Source: Gammaproteobacteria bacterium
GTDB taxonomy: Bacteria > Pseudomonadota > Gammaproteobacteria > UBA6429 > Thiohalophilaceae
Direction of reading: 5' to 3'
DNA: 48,025 bases
Assembly: GCA_029881995.1 (NCBI GenBank)
Contig: JAOULO010000025.1
Coordinates: 1-48,025, forward strand
Notes under the pieces: generated by a model
What the model was told of the DNA's origin: nothing
The model's database searches: none
Seen by the model: only the letters and a program-made list of their open reading frames with translations
Program-made: the position numbers and the translations under genes
In this document: positions 19,205 through 29,758 of the stretch, piece by piece
Layout of the letters: every line of letters begins with the position of its first letter
Position numbering within the stretch: position 1 is the first letter of the stretch

Positions 19205-19930
19205 TTATTTACCTCCGTCCACCAGGGTGCCTTCAGCCTCGCCTGAAACAACACGCATCATTGCGCCAGGTTTATTCATGTTTGCTACTTTAATGGGAAT
19301 ATTATTATCACGACACAAAACAATTGCTGTTGTATCCATCACAGCCAATTTGTTTTTTATTACTTCATCATAAGTTAGATGTTCATAGAGTTTTGCAGAT
19401 GGGTCTTTGTTGGGATCAGCAGTATAAACACCATCTACTTTGGTGGCCTTAACTACCATACCGGCATTGATTTCCACACCACGAAGACTAGCGGCTGTGT
19501 CAGTCGTAAAAAAAGGATTGCCAGTGCCTGCAGCAAAAATTACAACCCGACCTTTCTCAAGATGCCGAATAGCTCGACGACGTATGTAATCTTCACAAAC
19601 AGAATGAATAGGTAAGGCCGACATCACTCTGGCCACGAGTCCATGGCGCTCCAGGCCATCCTGAATCGCCAGTGAATTAATAACTGTTGCGAGCATCCCC
19701 ATATGATCGGCAGTAGATCGATCCATACCTGCTGCAGATAGGCTGACTCCTCGAAAGATATTCCCGCCACCAATAACAATAGCGACCTGCACACCTGAAC
19801 TGGTTAGCTCAGACACTTCTTTTGCCGTTCGATCAATAATGGCAGGATCAATCCCAAAGGATTGATCCCCCATAAGGGCTTCACCGCTGAGTTTGAGCAG
19901 GATCCGCTTATATTTTATATTTTTTGCCAT
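19205..19930 (-). CDS. pyrH: Uridylate kinase
   Basis: Phosphorylates UMP to UDP in pyrimidine nucleotide synthesis; hexameric and of the amino-acid-kinase fold. The 241-residue product starts with [17 protein letters not shown], has the phosphate-binding [13 protein letters not shown], the [12 protein letters not shown] helix, and the [12 protein letters not shown] segment. It lies 26 bases after tsf in the conserved tsf-pyrH-frr order. Confidence 0.97.
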   Translation of the reverse strand: MAKNIKYKRILLKLSGEALMGDQSFGIDPAIIDRTAKEVSELTSSGVQVAIVIGGGNIFRGVSLSAAGMDRSTADHMGMLATVINSLAIQDGLERHGLVARVMSALPIHSVCEDYIRRRAIRHLEKGRVVIFAAGTGNPFFTTDTAASLRGVEINAGMVVKATKVDGVYTADPNKDPSAKLYEHLTYDEVIKNKLAVMDTTAIVLCRDNNIPIKVANMNKPGAMMRVVSGEAEGTLVDGGK

Positions 19931-19956
19931 GGAGCCCTCAGCTTATATATGCTTAA

Positions 19957-20835
19957 TTAACCTTTAACTTGTGCCATAACCTCATCAGCAAAGTTTTCAC
20001 TCTTTTTCTCGATGCCTTCACCAACTTCGAATCGTATGAAACGATTTACGCTTGCGCCGGCACCCTTAAGAAGTTTTTCAACTGTCTGATCAGGGTCTTT
20101 AACAAAAGGCTGACCCACCAGGGTAATTTCTTTCAGGAATTTCTTGATACGACCACCTATCATTTTCTCGATAATATCAGCTGGCTTACCACTTTCTGCT
20201 GCCTGAGCTGAAAATATTTCCTTTTCTTTTTCAATCAAGGCAGGATCAACCTGTTCTTCGGAAACGCAGACTGGACGGCTTGCAGCAATGTGCATGGCCA
20301 GATCTTTACCCAGTGTTTCATCACCACCTTGCAGGTCAACCAGTACTCCAATACGGCTACCGTGCATATAGCTGGCAACCAGGCCATTCGTTTCCACTAA
20401 TTCAAAACGACGCACACTCATATTTTCACCCAACTTGGCGATCATGGCTTTGCGGCTATCTTCAACAGACTCGCCACCATCAGTCAGTGGCATGGCCATC
20501 AAGGCATCCAGATCAGCAGGCTTACTGGCCAGAACACGTTCTGCAATGGCATTAGCAAAATTGATAAAGTCATCACCCTTGGCGACGAAGTCTGTTTCAC
20601 TGTTCACTTCAACTACGGCAGCGGATTTACCATCGGCACCTGTCTGGATGACAACCAGACCTTCTGCAGCGGTACGGCCAGCTTTTTTGTCTGCTTTTGC
20701 CAAACCTGATTTACGCATTTCTTCAATTGCAGTTTCCAGATCACCATTGGTTTCAACCAGTGCTTTTTTGCACTCCATCATACCGGCACCGGTACGTTCA
20801 CGCAGTTCCTTAACTAATGCTGCTGTGATTGCCAT
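19957..20835 (-). CDS. tsf: Elongation factor Ts
   Basis: The guanine nucleotide exchange factor for EF-Tu. The 292-residue product has the N-terminal UBA-like module with [19 protein letters not shown], the core [10 protein letters not shown] motif that contacts EF-Tu, and the repeated core subdomains, ending [11 protein letters not shown]. It follows rpsB, but the 138-base gap contains a terminator-like hairpin, so tsf is probably expressed by read-through of an attenuator. Confidence 0.97.
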   Translation of the reverse strand: MAITAALVKELRERTGAGMMECKKALVETNGDLETAIEEMRKSGLAKADKKAGRTAAEGLVVIQTGADGKSAAVVEVNSETDFVAKGDDFINFANAIAERVLASKPADLDALMAMPLTDGGESVEDSRKAMIAKLGENMSVRRFELVETNGLVASYMHGSRIGVLVDLQGGDETLGKDLAMHIAASRPVCVSEEQVDPALIEKEKEIFSAQAAESGKPADIIEKMIGGRIKKFLKEITLVGQPFVKDPDQTVEKLLKGAGASVNRFIRFEVGEGIEKKSENFADEVMAQVKG

Positions 20836-20896
20836 GTTACTGTCCTCTTAAAATTCGTTTAAGCTAAGATAAATAGATTCATTCTCTGTCTCTGGT

Positions 20897-20918
20897 AAAA
20901 AGGGGGCCAAGCCCCCTT
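20897..20918 (-). terminator. Intrinsic terminator/attenuator between rpsB and tsf
   Basis: On the minus strand an 8-bp perfect stem AAGGGGGC/GCCCCCTT with a three-base loop is followed by a short T tract (five T in all, two of them in the stem). Strong GC pairing with a short U tract suggests partial termination. That would let rpsB exceed tsf expression, as with the known rpsB-tsf attenuator of E. coli. Confidence 0.75.
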
Positions 20919-20925
20919 CCTAGCA

Positions 20926-20966
20926 TGGTTTAACCAGGCAGGTAATGTTCTGCCATGATTAAACCA
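20926..20966 (-). repeat. Nested inverted repeats just after rpsB
   Basis: An 8-bp inverted repeat TGGTTTAA (20926-20933) / TTAAACCA (20959-20966) encloses a 5-bp stem GGCAG (20937-20941) / CTGCC (20950-20954). An alternative pairing CATGG/CCATG (20924-20928 with 20953-20957) competes with it. It lies between the rpsB stop and the attenuator hairpin. It may protect the rpsB 3' end or modulate the attenuator; this is inferred. Confidence 0.5.
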
Positions 20967-20973
20967 GTTATGT

Positions 20974-21879
20974 TTAAGCCTTTTTCTTGGCTGTTTTCTT
21001 TTTCGCTGCAGTCTTTTTCTTAGCAGTCTTTTTCTTGGCGGCCGCATTTTCTGAGTCCGCATCACCCGATGCAGCTTTCTTTACTGTCACCTTTTTGGTT
21101 GTTACCTTCTTGGAAGTCTTTTTCTTGGCAGTTCTAGCAACTGAACCATCTTCGTCCAGTTCAATAAAATCATCTGCCTTACCGGCTACGTGAGCAACGG
21201 AAGACTTACCATCCAGAATCGCATCTGCAATACCCTTTGTATAAAGCGTGATGGCACGAATCGCATCATCATTTCCTGGGATCAGGTAATCGACATTGTC
21301 AGGGCTATTGTTAGTATCAACAATACCAATAACAGGTATACCGAGTTTTACGGCTTCCTGAACAGCAATTTTTTCATGGCCGACATCAACAATAAACAAT
21401 GCATCAGGCAAACCAGCCATGTTTTTAATACCACCCAGACTACGCTCCAGTTTTTCCTGTTCGCGAGTCAGGTTAAGAACTTCTTTTTTGTTCAGGCGAT
21501 CAAAAGTTCCATCTTCAGCCATCTTTTCCAGGTCTTTCAGGCGTTTGATAGACTGCTTGACGGTTTTGAAATTGGTCAGCATACCACCCAACCAGCGATG
21601 GTTGACGAAGGGCATACCACAGCGTTCCGCTTCTTCACGAACAACTTGCTGGGCTGCACGCTTGGTGCCAACGAACATGACATTGCCACGATTGGATGCC
21701 AGTTTACTGATGAAATTGACCGCATCATTGTAAAGAGGAAGGGTCTTTTCCAGGTTGATGATATGAATTTTATTGCGATCGCCAAAGATAAAGGGGCGCA
21801 TTTTAGGGTTCCAGAAGCGAGTCTGGTGACCAAAGTGCACGCCAGCCTCAAGCATCTGGCGCATGCTTACATCTGCCAT
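20974..21879 (-). CDS. rpsB: 30S ribosomal protein S2 with a lysine-rich C-terminal tail
   Basis: Binds 16S rRNA at the head-platform hinge of the 30S subunit and is needed for S1 recruitment. Residues 1 to about 230 are canonical: [50 protein letters not shown], and [21 protein letters not shown] (split family motifs). Most S2 proteins are about 240-250 residues, but this one is 301. Residues 250-301 are low-complexity, with 21 Lys in 52 residues and repeated [10 protein letters not shown] units like histone-H1-type bacterial tails. A GGAG eight bases before ATG 21879 supports the start. A structured leader and a strong promoter precede it. Confidence 0.97.
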   Translation of the reverse strand: MADVSMRQMLEAGVHFGHQTRFWNPKMRPFIFGDRNKIHIINLEKTLPLYNDAVNFISKLASNRGNVMFVGTKRAAQQVVREEAERCGMPFVNHRWLGGMLTNFKTVKQSIKRLKDLEKMAEDGTFDRLNKKEVLNLTREQEKLERSLGGIKNMAGLPDALFIVDVGHEKIAVQEAVKLGIPVIGIVDTNNSPDNVDYLIPGNDDAIRAITLYTKGIADAILDGKSSVAHVAGKADDFIELDEDGSVARTAKKKTSKKVTTKKVTVKKAASGDADSENAAAKKKTAKKKTAAKKKTAKKKA

Positions 21880-21903
21880 AATATTTCTCCAGGGTTAGGC
21901 CTC

Positions 21904-21958
21904 CATACACCCCATATACCAACCCTTTTGGGCACCCTGATATATGTGACGGTGTATG
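21904..21958 (-). promoter_or_regulatory. rpsB 5' leader hairpin (t44-like S2 autoregulation element candidate)
   Basis: In the rpsB leader a long imperfect hairpin forms from nested complementary segments: CATACACC/GGTGTATG (21904-21911 with 21951-21958), ATATA/TATAT (21914-21918 with 21941-21945) and CCC/GGG around a four-base loop (21923-21932). It ends 25 bases from the rpsB start codon. Gammaproteobacterial rpsB leaders (Rfam t44) carry a conserved structure bound by S2 for autogenous control. The position and base pairing fit, but I could not align it to the family. Confidence 0.6.
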
Positions 21959-22022
21959 TGTGTAATTATGCCCGGAAGCCATTTGGCGACCGGACGGTTA
22001 AGTTTGCTAAACAAGCGCGCGC

Positions 22023-22051
22023 TTTATACCATATCGGGCTCTGAACAACAA
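22023..22051 (-). promoter_or_regulatory. Predicted sigma-70 promoter for rpsB with GC-rich discriminator
   Basis: On the minus strand TTGTTG (22046-22051), a 17-base spacer and TATAAA (22023-22028) are followed at once by GCGCGCGC. A GC-rich discriminator next to the -10 box is typical of ribosomal-protein and rRNA promoters under stringent (ppGpp/DksA) control. Transcription should start near 22014-22017, giving a leader of about 135 bases. Confidence 0.65.
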
Positions 22052-22147
22052 TAATCCTGCCAAAATCATGGGTAATTTCCCTTCACCAGTACGGGATTTC
22101 CGATAATGAGGTAGACTCTGTCCAAATCGAGGTAAAATGTCGAAATT

Positions 22148-22915
22148 ATGAGCGTGACAATCAAAAGCCCTGAAGAAATCGAGAAAATGCGTGTCGCTGG
22201 CCGTCTGGCAGCTGAGGTGCTGGAAATGGTGGAGCCACACGTCCAGGCTGGGATTACAACAGACGAACTGGACAAGATCTGCCATGACTATATCGTCGAT
22301 GAGCAGCAGGCCATCCCCGCCCCACTGGACTACCATGGTTTTCCCCGGTCAATCTGTACCTCGGTAAACCACGTCATTTGCCATGGCATCCCGAATGAAA
22401 AGCGGCTCAAGGATGGCGATATCATCAATATTGACATTACCGTCATCAAGGATGGGTACCACGGTGACACCAGCAAAATGTTTTTTATTGGTAAACCATC
22501 AATTCAGGCCCAACGGCTGGCCAGAATTGCCTATGAATGTATGCAACTTGGCATTCAAAAAGTCCGCCCCGGTATTCACCTTGGTGATATTGGACACATC
22601 ATCCAGCAACATGCCGAGCAGCATAAATACTCGATAGTCCGTGAATATTGTGGTCACGGTATCGGCCTGAAGTTCCATGAAGAACCCCAGGTATTGCACT
22701 ACGGCCAGGCAGGGACAGGCATTGTGTTACAAGAGGGTATGACATTTACCATTGAACCCATGGTCAACGCTGGCAAGCGTCATGTAAAACTGATGAAAGA
22801 TGGCTGGACTGTCATCACCAAAGACCGCTCTCTTTCCGCCCAATGGGAACACACTATCCTGGTCACCAGCGATGGCTTTGAAGTTTTGACCAAAAGACAG
22901 GAAGAAGAGTGGTAA
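22148..22915 (+). CDS. map: Methionine aminopeptidase, type I
   Basis: Removes the initiator methionine from nascent proteins; a binuclear metal enzyme. The 255-residue product has PRSICTSVNHVICHGIP, the metal ligands in DGDIINIDITVIKDGYHGD and GHGIGLKFHEEP, then MTFTIEPMVN and the C-terminal SAQWEHTILVT Glu ligand. It diverges from rpsB, the usual position. No Shine-Dalgarno sequence precedes ATG 22148; a TAAAAT (22133-22138) lies only nine bases upstream, so the mRNA may be nearly leaderless. It overlaps glnD by seven bases. Confidence 0.96.
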   Translation: MSVTIKSPEEIEKMRVAGRLAAEVLEMVEPHVQAGITTDELDKICHDYIVDEQQAIPAPLDYHGFPRSICTSVNHVICHGIPNEKRLKDGDIINIDITVIKDGYHGDTSKMFFIGKPSIQAQRLARIAYECMQLGIQKVRPGIHLGDIGHIIQQHAEQHKYSIVREYCGHGIGLKFHEEPQVLHYGQAGTGIVLQEGMTFTIEPMVNAGKRHVKLMKDGWTVITKDRSLSAQWEHTILVTSDGFEVLTKRQEEEW

Positions 22916-25560
22916 AACTGGCAATTTCCACAATTGATAAAGAGCTGTTTAATTCCATTCAATTCGATAACGAGTTAAATCAGAGTAAAAACCATCTCCT
23001 CCTCTTCAAGCAAACCTTAAAACAAGCCCAAACATCACTCTTTGAATTTTATCATGCGGGGCGTTCTGCCAGTGAACTGGTACACGCCTGGGCCCGATTT
23101 ATTGATAAATTACTACAACGAGCCTGGGATCAACATCTAAACGACAATGGTCAACTTTCCCTATTGGCGGTGGGTGGTTATGGTCGTGGTGAACTACACC
23201 CCCATTCCGATATTGATTTAATGATTCTTCTGCCTGAAGACAATCATGAATTTGATGATCAACTTGAACACTTTTTGCGGTTTCTCTGGGATATTGGACT
23301 TGAGGTGGGACATAGTGTCCGCACACTAGATGAATGCGTAAGTGAATCGGAAAAAGATATTACCGTCGCGACGAATATTCAAGAAGCCAGGTTGATATCT
23401 GGGAACCCTACCTTACTAGAAGAACAACGAAAACGTTGTTCTCCTCAAAACATCTGGCCAAGTAAAGAATTCTTTGCCGCAAAGTGGAAAGAACAGATCA
23501 GTCGTCATGCCAAGTTTAATGATACTTCATATAACCTCGAACCCAATATCAAAGAAGGACCAGGTGGTCTGCGTGATATTCAGATGATTGGTTGGGTTGC
23601 AAAACGTCATTTTGATGCCAATACCCTGCATGATCTGGTAACACACCATTTCCTGAGTGAAACCGAATACAATTCGCTCATCGGTGGCCAGAACTTTCTC
23701 TGGAAGATTCGATTTGGTCTGCATGTATTAACTAAGCGTCGGGAAGACCGTTTGCTGTTTGATCACCAACGGACACTGGCTAAACAGTTCGGCTACGTTG
23801 ACGAACCACATCGTCTAGGCGTAGAAAGTTTCATGAAAGACTACTATCGAACCATCATGGAACTCAACCGACTCAATGAAATGCTCCTGCAATTATTTCA
23901 GGAAGAAATTCTACACACTGAAGATGAAGATGAGCCCGTCTTACTCAATAAACGTTTCCAGGTACGAAAAGGCTTTCTGGAGATTTGTTACAGCAACACT
24001 TTTAAAAGATACCCCTTTGCCCTGCTGGAACTCTTTCTGATTCTGACGCAAAACCCGAATATCAAAGGTGTTCGTGCAAATACAATTCGTGCCATTCGTG
24101 AACATCGCCACCTGATTGACAATGATTTTCGCAACGATTTGCGCTGCAAAAGCCTGTTCATGGAAATTCTACGCCAGCCGACTGGCGTTACCCAGGAATT
24201 AAGACGCATGAACCGTTATGGGATTCTTGCGGCTTATATTCCAGCTTTTGGCAAAATTGTTGGGCAAATGCAACATGATCTGTTTCATGTTTATACCGTA
24301 GATGAACACACCCTAACTGTTATACGTAACCTGCGCCGTTTTACAGTCGAAGAATATACCAATGAGTTCCCCTTATGCAGCGAACTTATTGCAAAGGTCC
24401 CCAAACAGGAACTGCTAATCATCACCGCCCTATTTCATGATATTGCCAAGGGCCGGGGTGGTGATCATTCTACTTTGGGCGCAGTCGATGTAGAAGAGTT
24501 TTGTAAACTTCATGGCCTGGGAAAATACGACACGGATATTGTCTCCTGGCTGGTAAAAAATCACCTCATTATGTCGGCCACAGCCCAAAGAAAAGATATC
24601 AGTGACCCAGGTGTGGTGCATAATTTTGCCAGCCAGGTCGGTGACCTGATACATCTCAACTATATCTACCTGTTAACGGTGGCCGATATTCGCGCCACCA
24701 GCCCGGATGTCTGGAACACTTGGAAGGACGCATTATTGAAAGAGCTTTATCATGCCACCCGTAAAGCTTTACAACGTGGTCTAGATAACCCGCTCGTCCA
24801 AACAGAATTAATTGATGACATAAAGAAACAGGCCAGTAATCAAATTAGCATTTTAAAGAAAAAAGATCTTCACACCTTATGGCAGGGCTTTAATGAGGAA
24901 TATTTTCTTCGTTATTCAGTAGATGAAATAGTCTGGCAAAGCAAAGCGCTGTTAAGTAAAAAAGCCAAACCTCCGATGGTACTCATTCGTAAGAAATCAG
25001 AGCGTGGCGGCACCGAAGTGTTTATCTATTCAAAAATATTTGATGGCCTGTTCGCCATTAGCACTTCAGTTATCGATCAGCTTGGGTTTACTATTATGGA
25101 TGCTCGAATAATGCAATCCAGAGACAATTACACGCTTAACAGTTATATCATTCTTGACCAGGAAGGCGACCCAGTCAGTGATGATTATCGGCTTGAAGAA
25201 TTAAGGAGCCGAATACATGAGTTAATTCTGAATCCCATCGACCTCAAAACCGACAGCAAACCCCATCTCAATCGCCAACAAAAGCAATTTACCTTCCCGA
25301 CAGAGGTAGATTTTTGGGCTGATCCCAATTATGACCGGACGGTTATGAAAGTAACGGCCTACGACAGACCTGGTTTGCTATCTCTGGTCAGTACAGCTAT
25401 GAACCAGTGCCAGGTACGGTTACATAATGCCAAGGTCGCAACGTTTGGAGAACGGGCAGAAGATTTGTTTTTTGTTACGGATCACAATAACAAACCACTG
25501 ACGACAAGTGATCAGTTTTCCTGCCTTCGATCGACAATCACAAAATATCTGGACGATTGA
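22909..25560 (+). CDS. glnD: Bifunctional uridylyltransferase/uridylyl-removing enzyme GlnD
   Basis: Senses glutamine and modifies or demodifies PII proteins, setting nitrogen status signalling. The 883-residue product has the nucleotidyltransferase motif GGYGRGEL (89-96) with Asp101 and Asp103 in HSDIDLMIL, a PII-uridylyltransferase helical region, an HD hydrolase domain with His510-Asp511 in LFHDIAKGRGGDH, and two C-terminal ACT domains (about 700-780 and 805-883; the second begins VMKVTAYDRPGLLS). The start is a GTG inside the end of map. PII proteins also regulate inorganic carbon uptake in some autotrophs, but no direct link to the DAB locus is visible. Confidence 0.96.
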   Translation: MVKLAISTIDKELFNSIQFDNELNQSKNHLLLFKQTLKQAQTSLFEFYHAGRSASELVHAWARFIDKLLQRAWDQHLNDNGQLSLLAVGGYGRGELHPHSDIDLMILLPEDNHEFDDQLEHFLRFLWDIGLEVGHSVRTLDECVSESEKDITVATNIQEARLISGNPTLLEEQRKRCSPQNIWPSKEFFAAKWKEQISRHAKFNDTSYNLEPNIKEGPGGLRDIQMIGWVAKRHFDANTLHDLVTHHFLSETEYNSLIGGQNFLWKIRFGLHVLTKRREDRLLFDHQRTLAKQFGYVDEPHRLGVESFMKDYYRTIMELNRLNEMLLQLFQEEILHTEDEDEPVLLNKRFQVRKGFLEICYSNTFKRYPFALLELFLILTQNPNIKGVRANTIRAIREHRHLIDNDFRNDLRCKSLFMEILRQPTGVTQELRRMNRYGILAAYIPAFGKIVGQMQHDLFHVYTVDEHTLTVIRNLRRFTVEEYTNEFPLCSELIAKVPKQELLIITALFHDIAKGRGGDHSTLGAVDVEEFCKLHGLGKYDTDIVSWLVKNHLIMSATAQRKDISDPGVVHNFASQVGDLIHLNYIYLLTVADIRATSPDVWNTWKDALLKELYHATRKALQRGLDNPLVQTELIDDIKKQASNQISILKKKDLHTLWQGFNEEYFLRYSVDEIVWQSKALLSKKAKPPMVLIRKKSERGGTEVFIYSKIFDGLFAISTSVIDQLGFTIMDARIMQSRDNYTLNSYIILDQEGDPVSDDYRLEELRSRIHELILNPIDLKTDSKPHLNRQQKQFTFPTEVDFWADPNYDRTVMKVTAYDRPGLLSLVSTAMNQCQVRLHNAKVATFGERAEDLFFVTDHNNKPLTTSDQFSCLRSTITKYLDD

Positions 25561-25574
25561 GTTATTTTACAAGC

Positions 25575-25946
25575 TTATTTTTCTACGAACTCAAGTGCAT
25601 TGCCATCCGGATCGCGACAAAATAACGCCTTACGACCTGATTTGCTTTCTGTGTATAAAATGTTGGCGCTTGATAATCGCGCTTTCAATTTTTCCATCGA
25701 TTCTACCTGCATGGCCAGGTGCCTGTCTCGACCACCGTGTTCAGGTCTGTCAATGACAGGATCAGGGTTAGGCAACTCTAGTAAATGTATTTGTCCATCA
25801 CCCACATTCAACCAGGCACCGGGATAGCCTAAATCGGGTCTGCTGGAATCAATTTCAAATTCAAGCACTCCACAATAAAAGGACAAAGCATCCTCAGTAC
25901 CATTAACAATAAAACTGGCATGTAAAATTTTCGTTATATTACTCAT
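25575..25946 (-). CDS. VOC-superfamily (glyoxalase/dioxygenase-like) protein
   Basis: A 123-residue single-domain protein of the vicinal oxygen chelate fold with two beta-alpha-beta-beta-beta units. Candidate metal-site positions are His9 (KILHASFIVNG), the His in GQIHLLELPNP, His in DRHLAMQVES and Glu near the end (DPDGNALEFVEK). The closing DPDGNALEF motif is typical of the superfamily. The substrate cannot be told from sequence; many such proteins are called lactoylglutathione lyase-like. It converges on glnD with 14 bases between stops and has a free-standing upstream region. Confidence 0.85.
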   Translation of the reverse strand: MSNITKILHASFIVNGTEDALSFYCGVLEFEIDSSRPDLGYPGAWLNVGDGQIHLLELPNPDPVIDRPEHGGRDRHLAMQVESMEKLKARLSSANILYTESKSGRKALFCRDPDGNALEFVEK

Positions 25947-26059
25947 AGATCTTCATTCACTAATTTTGATGAGCAGTCAGTCTGTCAGACAAGCTATTAT
26001 ATCGCGCCAAAAACTTACCCTCAGGATAAATTGAAGGTGGATGGGGAGCCATGCTCTGG

Positions 26060-26088
26060 TTTAATCGGTCTCTGCACTGGTCTATAAT
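26060..26088 (+). promoter_or_regulatory. Candidate sigma-70 promoter for dapC
   Basis: TTTAAT (26060-26065), a 17-base spacer and a perfect TATAAT (26083-26088). The -35 box is poor. Transcription would start about 43 bases before the dapC ATG. Confidence 0.4.
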
Positions 26089-26137
26089 GCCTGTCCTTTT
26101 AGAATTGACCTTTGCCCTGAAACATTAACCATAAATT

Positions 26138-27334
26138 ATGAACCCCGATCTCAATAAACTGCAACCCTACCCATTTGAAAAGCTGGCCAAACTCAAACAG
26201 GGCATCACGCCACCTCCTGAATTAAAGCATATCCCCATGTCCATTGGCGAACCAAAACACCCTGCTCCGGATTTTGTAAGTCAAATTATCAGTGACAATA
26301 TGCAAGGCCTGTCCAGTTATCCGCTGACAAAGGGCAGTGATGAATTGCGCCAGTCAATCGCCAGCTGGTTAATGAATCGATTTGGGCTTCCCAGCAGCAG
26401 TCTTGATGTGAATAAACATATTATTCCGGTCAATGGTACTCGCGAAGCATTGTTCGCTTTCGCTCAGGCCATGATAGATCGCAGCAATGATCCTCTAATC
26501 ATCATGCCAAACCCTTTTTATCAGATCTATGAAGGGGCGGCCTTCCTGTCAGGTGCAGAACCTTATTTTTTGAACACCTCAAAGGAAACCAATTACTTAC
26601 CTGACTTTGATGCTGTGCCTGAAAAAATCTGGCGACGTTGTCAGCTCATCTACCTGTGTTCACCCGGTAACCCGACTGGGGCTGTTATAGACAGCGGTAC
26701 CCTGGAAAAACTCATAAAGCTTGCCCATCAATACGACTTTATCATTACCTCGGATGAATGTTATTCCGAACTCTATTTTGATGAGTCAAATCCACCGGTT
26801 GGTCTGTTACAAGTCGCTGCTAATGCTGGCTATGATGATTATTCACGTTGTGTCGTGTTTCATAGCCTGTCGAAACGCTCCAATCTGCCGGGTATGCGTT
26901 CCGGGTTCGTGGCTGGAGATGAAAATATTATTCAATCCTTCCTGCGCTATCGCACCTATCACGGCTGTGCCATGCCCCCACCCTATCAAGTCGCCAGCAT
27001 TGCCGCCTGGTCAGATGAGGAGCACGTCAGACAAAACCGTGAGCTTTACCGGCAGAAATTCGATGCTGTACTGGAGATCCTGCAACCAGTACTCAATGTG
27101 ACTCGACCCGATGCCGGTTTCTATCTCTGGCCGCAAACACCTATCGACGATGCAGAATTCGCACTGAGTTTGTTTGAAAAGCAAAATATCACCGTCCTGC
27201 CCGGCAATTACCTATCCCGCGTATTCAACGGGGTTAATCCTGGAAGCGGACACATACGTATGGCCCTGGTTGCCCCATTGGAAGAATGTATCGAAGCCGC
27301 TCAGCGAATACGTCACCATATTGAAAGCCTGTAA
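26138..27334 (+). CDS. dapC: N-succinyldiaminopimelate aminotransferase (DapC type)
   Basis: A PLP aminotransferase of fold type I converting N-succinyl-2-amino-6-ketopimelate to N-succinyl-LL-diaminopimelate in lysine and peptidoglycan synthesis. The 398-residue product has YPLTKGSDELRQSI, CSPGNPTGAV, the PLP-phenol contact region SDECYSELYFDE and PLP lysine Lys246 in HSLSKRSNLPGMRSGF, with a C-terminal Arg in GHIRMALV for the substrate carboxylate. The dapD-dapE context picks out this function among class I aminotransferases. No clear Shine-Dalgarno sequence is seen. Confidence 0.93.
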   Translation: MNPDLNKLQPYPFEKLAKLKQGITPPPELKHIPMSIGEPKHPAPDFVSQIISDNMQGLSSYPLTKGSDELRQSIASWLMNRFGLPSSSLDVNKHIIPVNGTREALFAFAQAMIDRSNDPLIIMPNPFYQIYEGAAFLSGAEPYFLNTSKETNYLPDFDAVPEKIWRRCQLIYLCSPGNPTGAVIDSGTLEKLIKLAHQYDFIITSDECYSELYFDESNPPVGLLQVAANAGYDDYSRCVVFHSLSKRSNLPGMRSGFVAGDENIIQSFLRYRTYHGCAMPPPYQVASIAAWSDEEHVRQNRELYRQKFDAVLEILQPVLNVTRPDAGFYLWPQTPIDDAEFALSLFEKQNITVLPGNYLSRVFNGVNPGSGHIRMALVAPLEECIEAAQRIRHHIESL

Positions 27335-27374
27335 GCTGGCAAAGCCCTCGCCCGTTTTATACAATGCCGCATCC

Positions 27375-27392
27375 CGTGAATAGCCATTCACG
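27375..27392. promoter_or_regulatory. Hairpin between dapC and dapD
   Basis: A perfect 7-bp stem CGTGAAT/ATTCACG with a four-base loop (AGCC) lies in the 83-base gap between dapC and dapD, 26 bases before the dapD start. There is no good T tract, so it is more likely an mRNA processing or stability element or an operator than a terminator. Confidence 0.4.
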
Positions 27393-27417
27393 CCCAGTTT
27401 TAATTTGGAGTTAGTAA

Positions 27418-28239
27418 ATGAGTGATTTAAAAAAGATTATTGAAGATGCCTTTGAAAACCGTGCCGATATTACCCCCAGAAATGCCGACACCCTGGTAAA
27501 AGAAGCCGTCGATGAAGCCATGAATATGCTCGATAAGGGTGAGGCTCGGGTTGCTGAGAAACAAGGCGGTGACTGGGTCGTTAATGAGTGGCTCAAAAAG
27601 GCCGTACTCCTGGGATTTCGTCTGGAAGACAATGAATTTATGAAAGGTGGCTTCACCAACTACTTTGACAAGGTTCCCTCCAAATATGCTGATTACAACT
27701 CCCGTGATTTTCGTGCTGCGGGTGTCCGTGTTGTTCCCCCTGCCAGTGTTCGTAAAGGTGCCCATATTGCCTCAGGTGTGGTACTCATGCCTTCGTATGT
27801 CAACATCGGTGCCTATGTAGACACCGGTACCATGGTAGATACCTGGGCCACCGTTGGTTCCTGTGCGCAGATTGGTAAAAATGTTCACCTGTCCGGTGGC
27901 GTGGGTATTGGTGGTGTACTGGAACCCCTGCAGGCTTCTCCTACTATCATTGAAGATAACTGTTTCATCGGTGCTCGCTCAGAAGTGGTAGAAGGTGTGA
28001 TCGTTGAAGAAGGCTCTGTGATCTCCATGGGTGTTTACATTGGGCAGAGCACACGCATCTACAATCGTATGACAGATGAAATCACCTATGGACGTATCCC
28101 TGCAGGATCGGTTGTGGTTTCTGGTAACCTGCCATCAAAAGACGGTAAATACAGCCTGTACTGCGCTGTGATTGTGAAGCAGGTAGATGAAAAGACACGT
28201 GGTAAAGTTGGCATCAACGAACTTCTGCGTGATATCTAA
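27418..28239 (+). CDS. dapD: Tetrahydrodipicolinate N-succinyltransferase
   Basis: Transfers succinyl from succinyl-CoA to tetrahydrodipicolinate in the succinylase branch of lysine/diaminopimelate synthesis. The 273-residue product (274 in E. coli) has an N-terminal helical domain with [18 protein letters not shown] and a left-handed beta-helix of hexapeptide repeats ([21 protein letters not shown]). GGAG eight bases before ATG is a good ribosome-binding site. It sits between dapC and yffB/dapE in one operon. Confidence 0.97.
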   Translation: MSDLKKIIEDAFENRADITPRNADTLVKEAVDEAMNMLDKGEARVAEKQGGDWVVNEWLKKAVLLGFRLEDNEFMKGGFTNYFDKVPSKYADYNSRDFRAAGVRVVPPASVRKGAHIASGVVLMPSYVNIGAYVDTGTMVDTWATVGSCAQIGKNVHLSGGVGIGGVLEPLQASPTIIEDNCFIGARSEVVEGVIVEEGSVISMGVYIGQSTRIYNRMTDEITYGRIPAGSVVVSGNLPSKDGKYSLYCAVIVKQVDEKTRGKVGINELLRDI

Positions 28240-28242
28240 ATA

Positions 28243-29719
<1,477 letters not shown>

Positions 29720-29758
29720 TTATTGATTCAATCAGCCAAAGATTTCTATCTTCTATAT

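Noticed and set aside
20977-21130. The AAG-rich repeats at the rpsB end as a satellite or CRISPR-like array
   Set aside because: They are in-frame lysine codons of S2 with uneven spacing and no spacers.
21190-22044. A 284-codon open frame on the plus strand opposite rpsB
   Set aside because: It is the complement of rpsB and its leader; the rpsB frame has strong S2 motifs and a ribosome-binding site, and this frame has neither.
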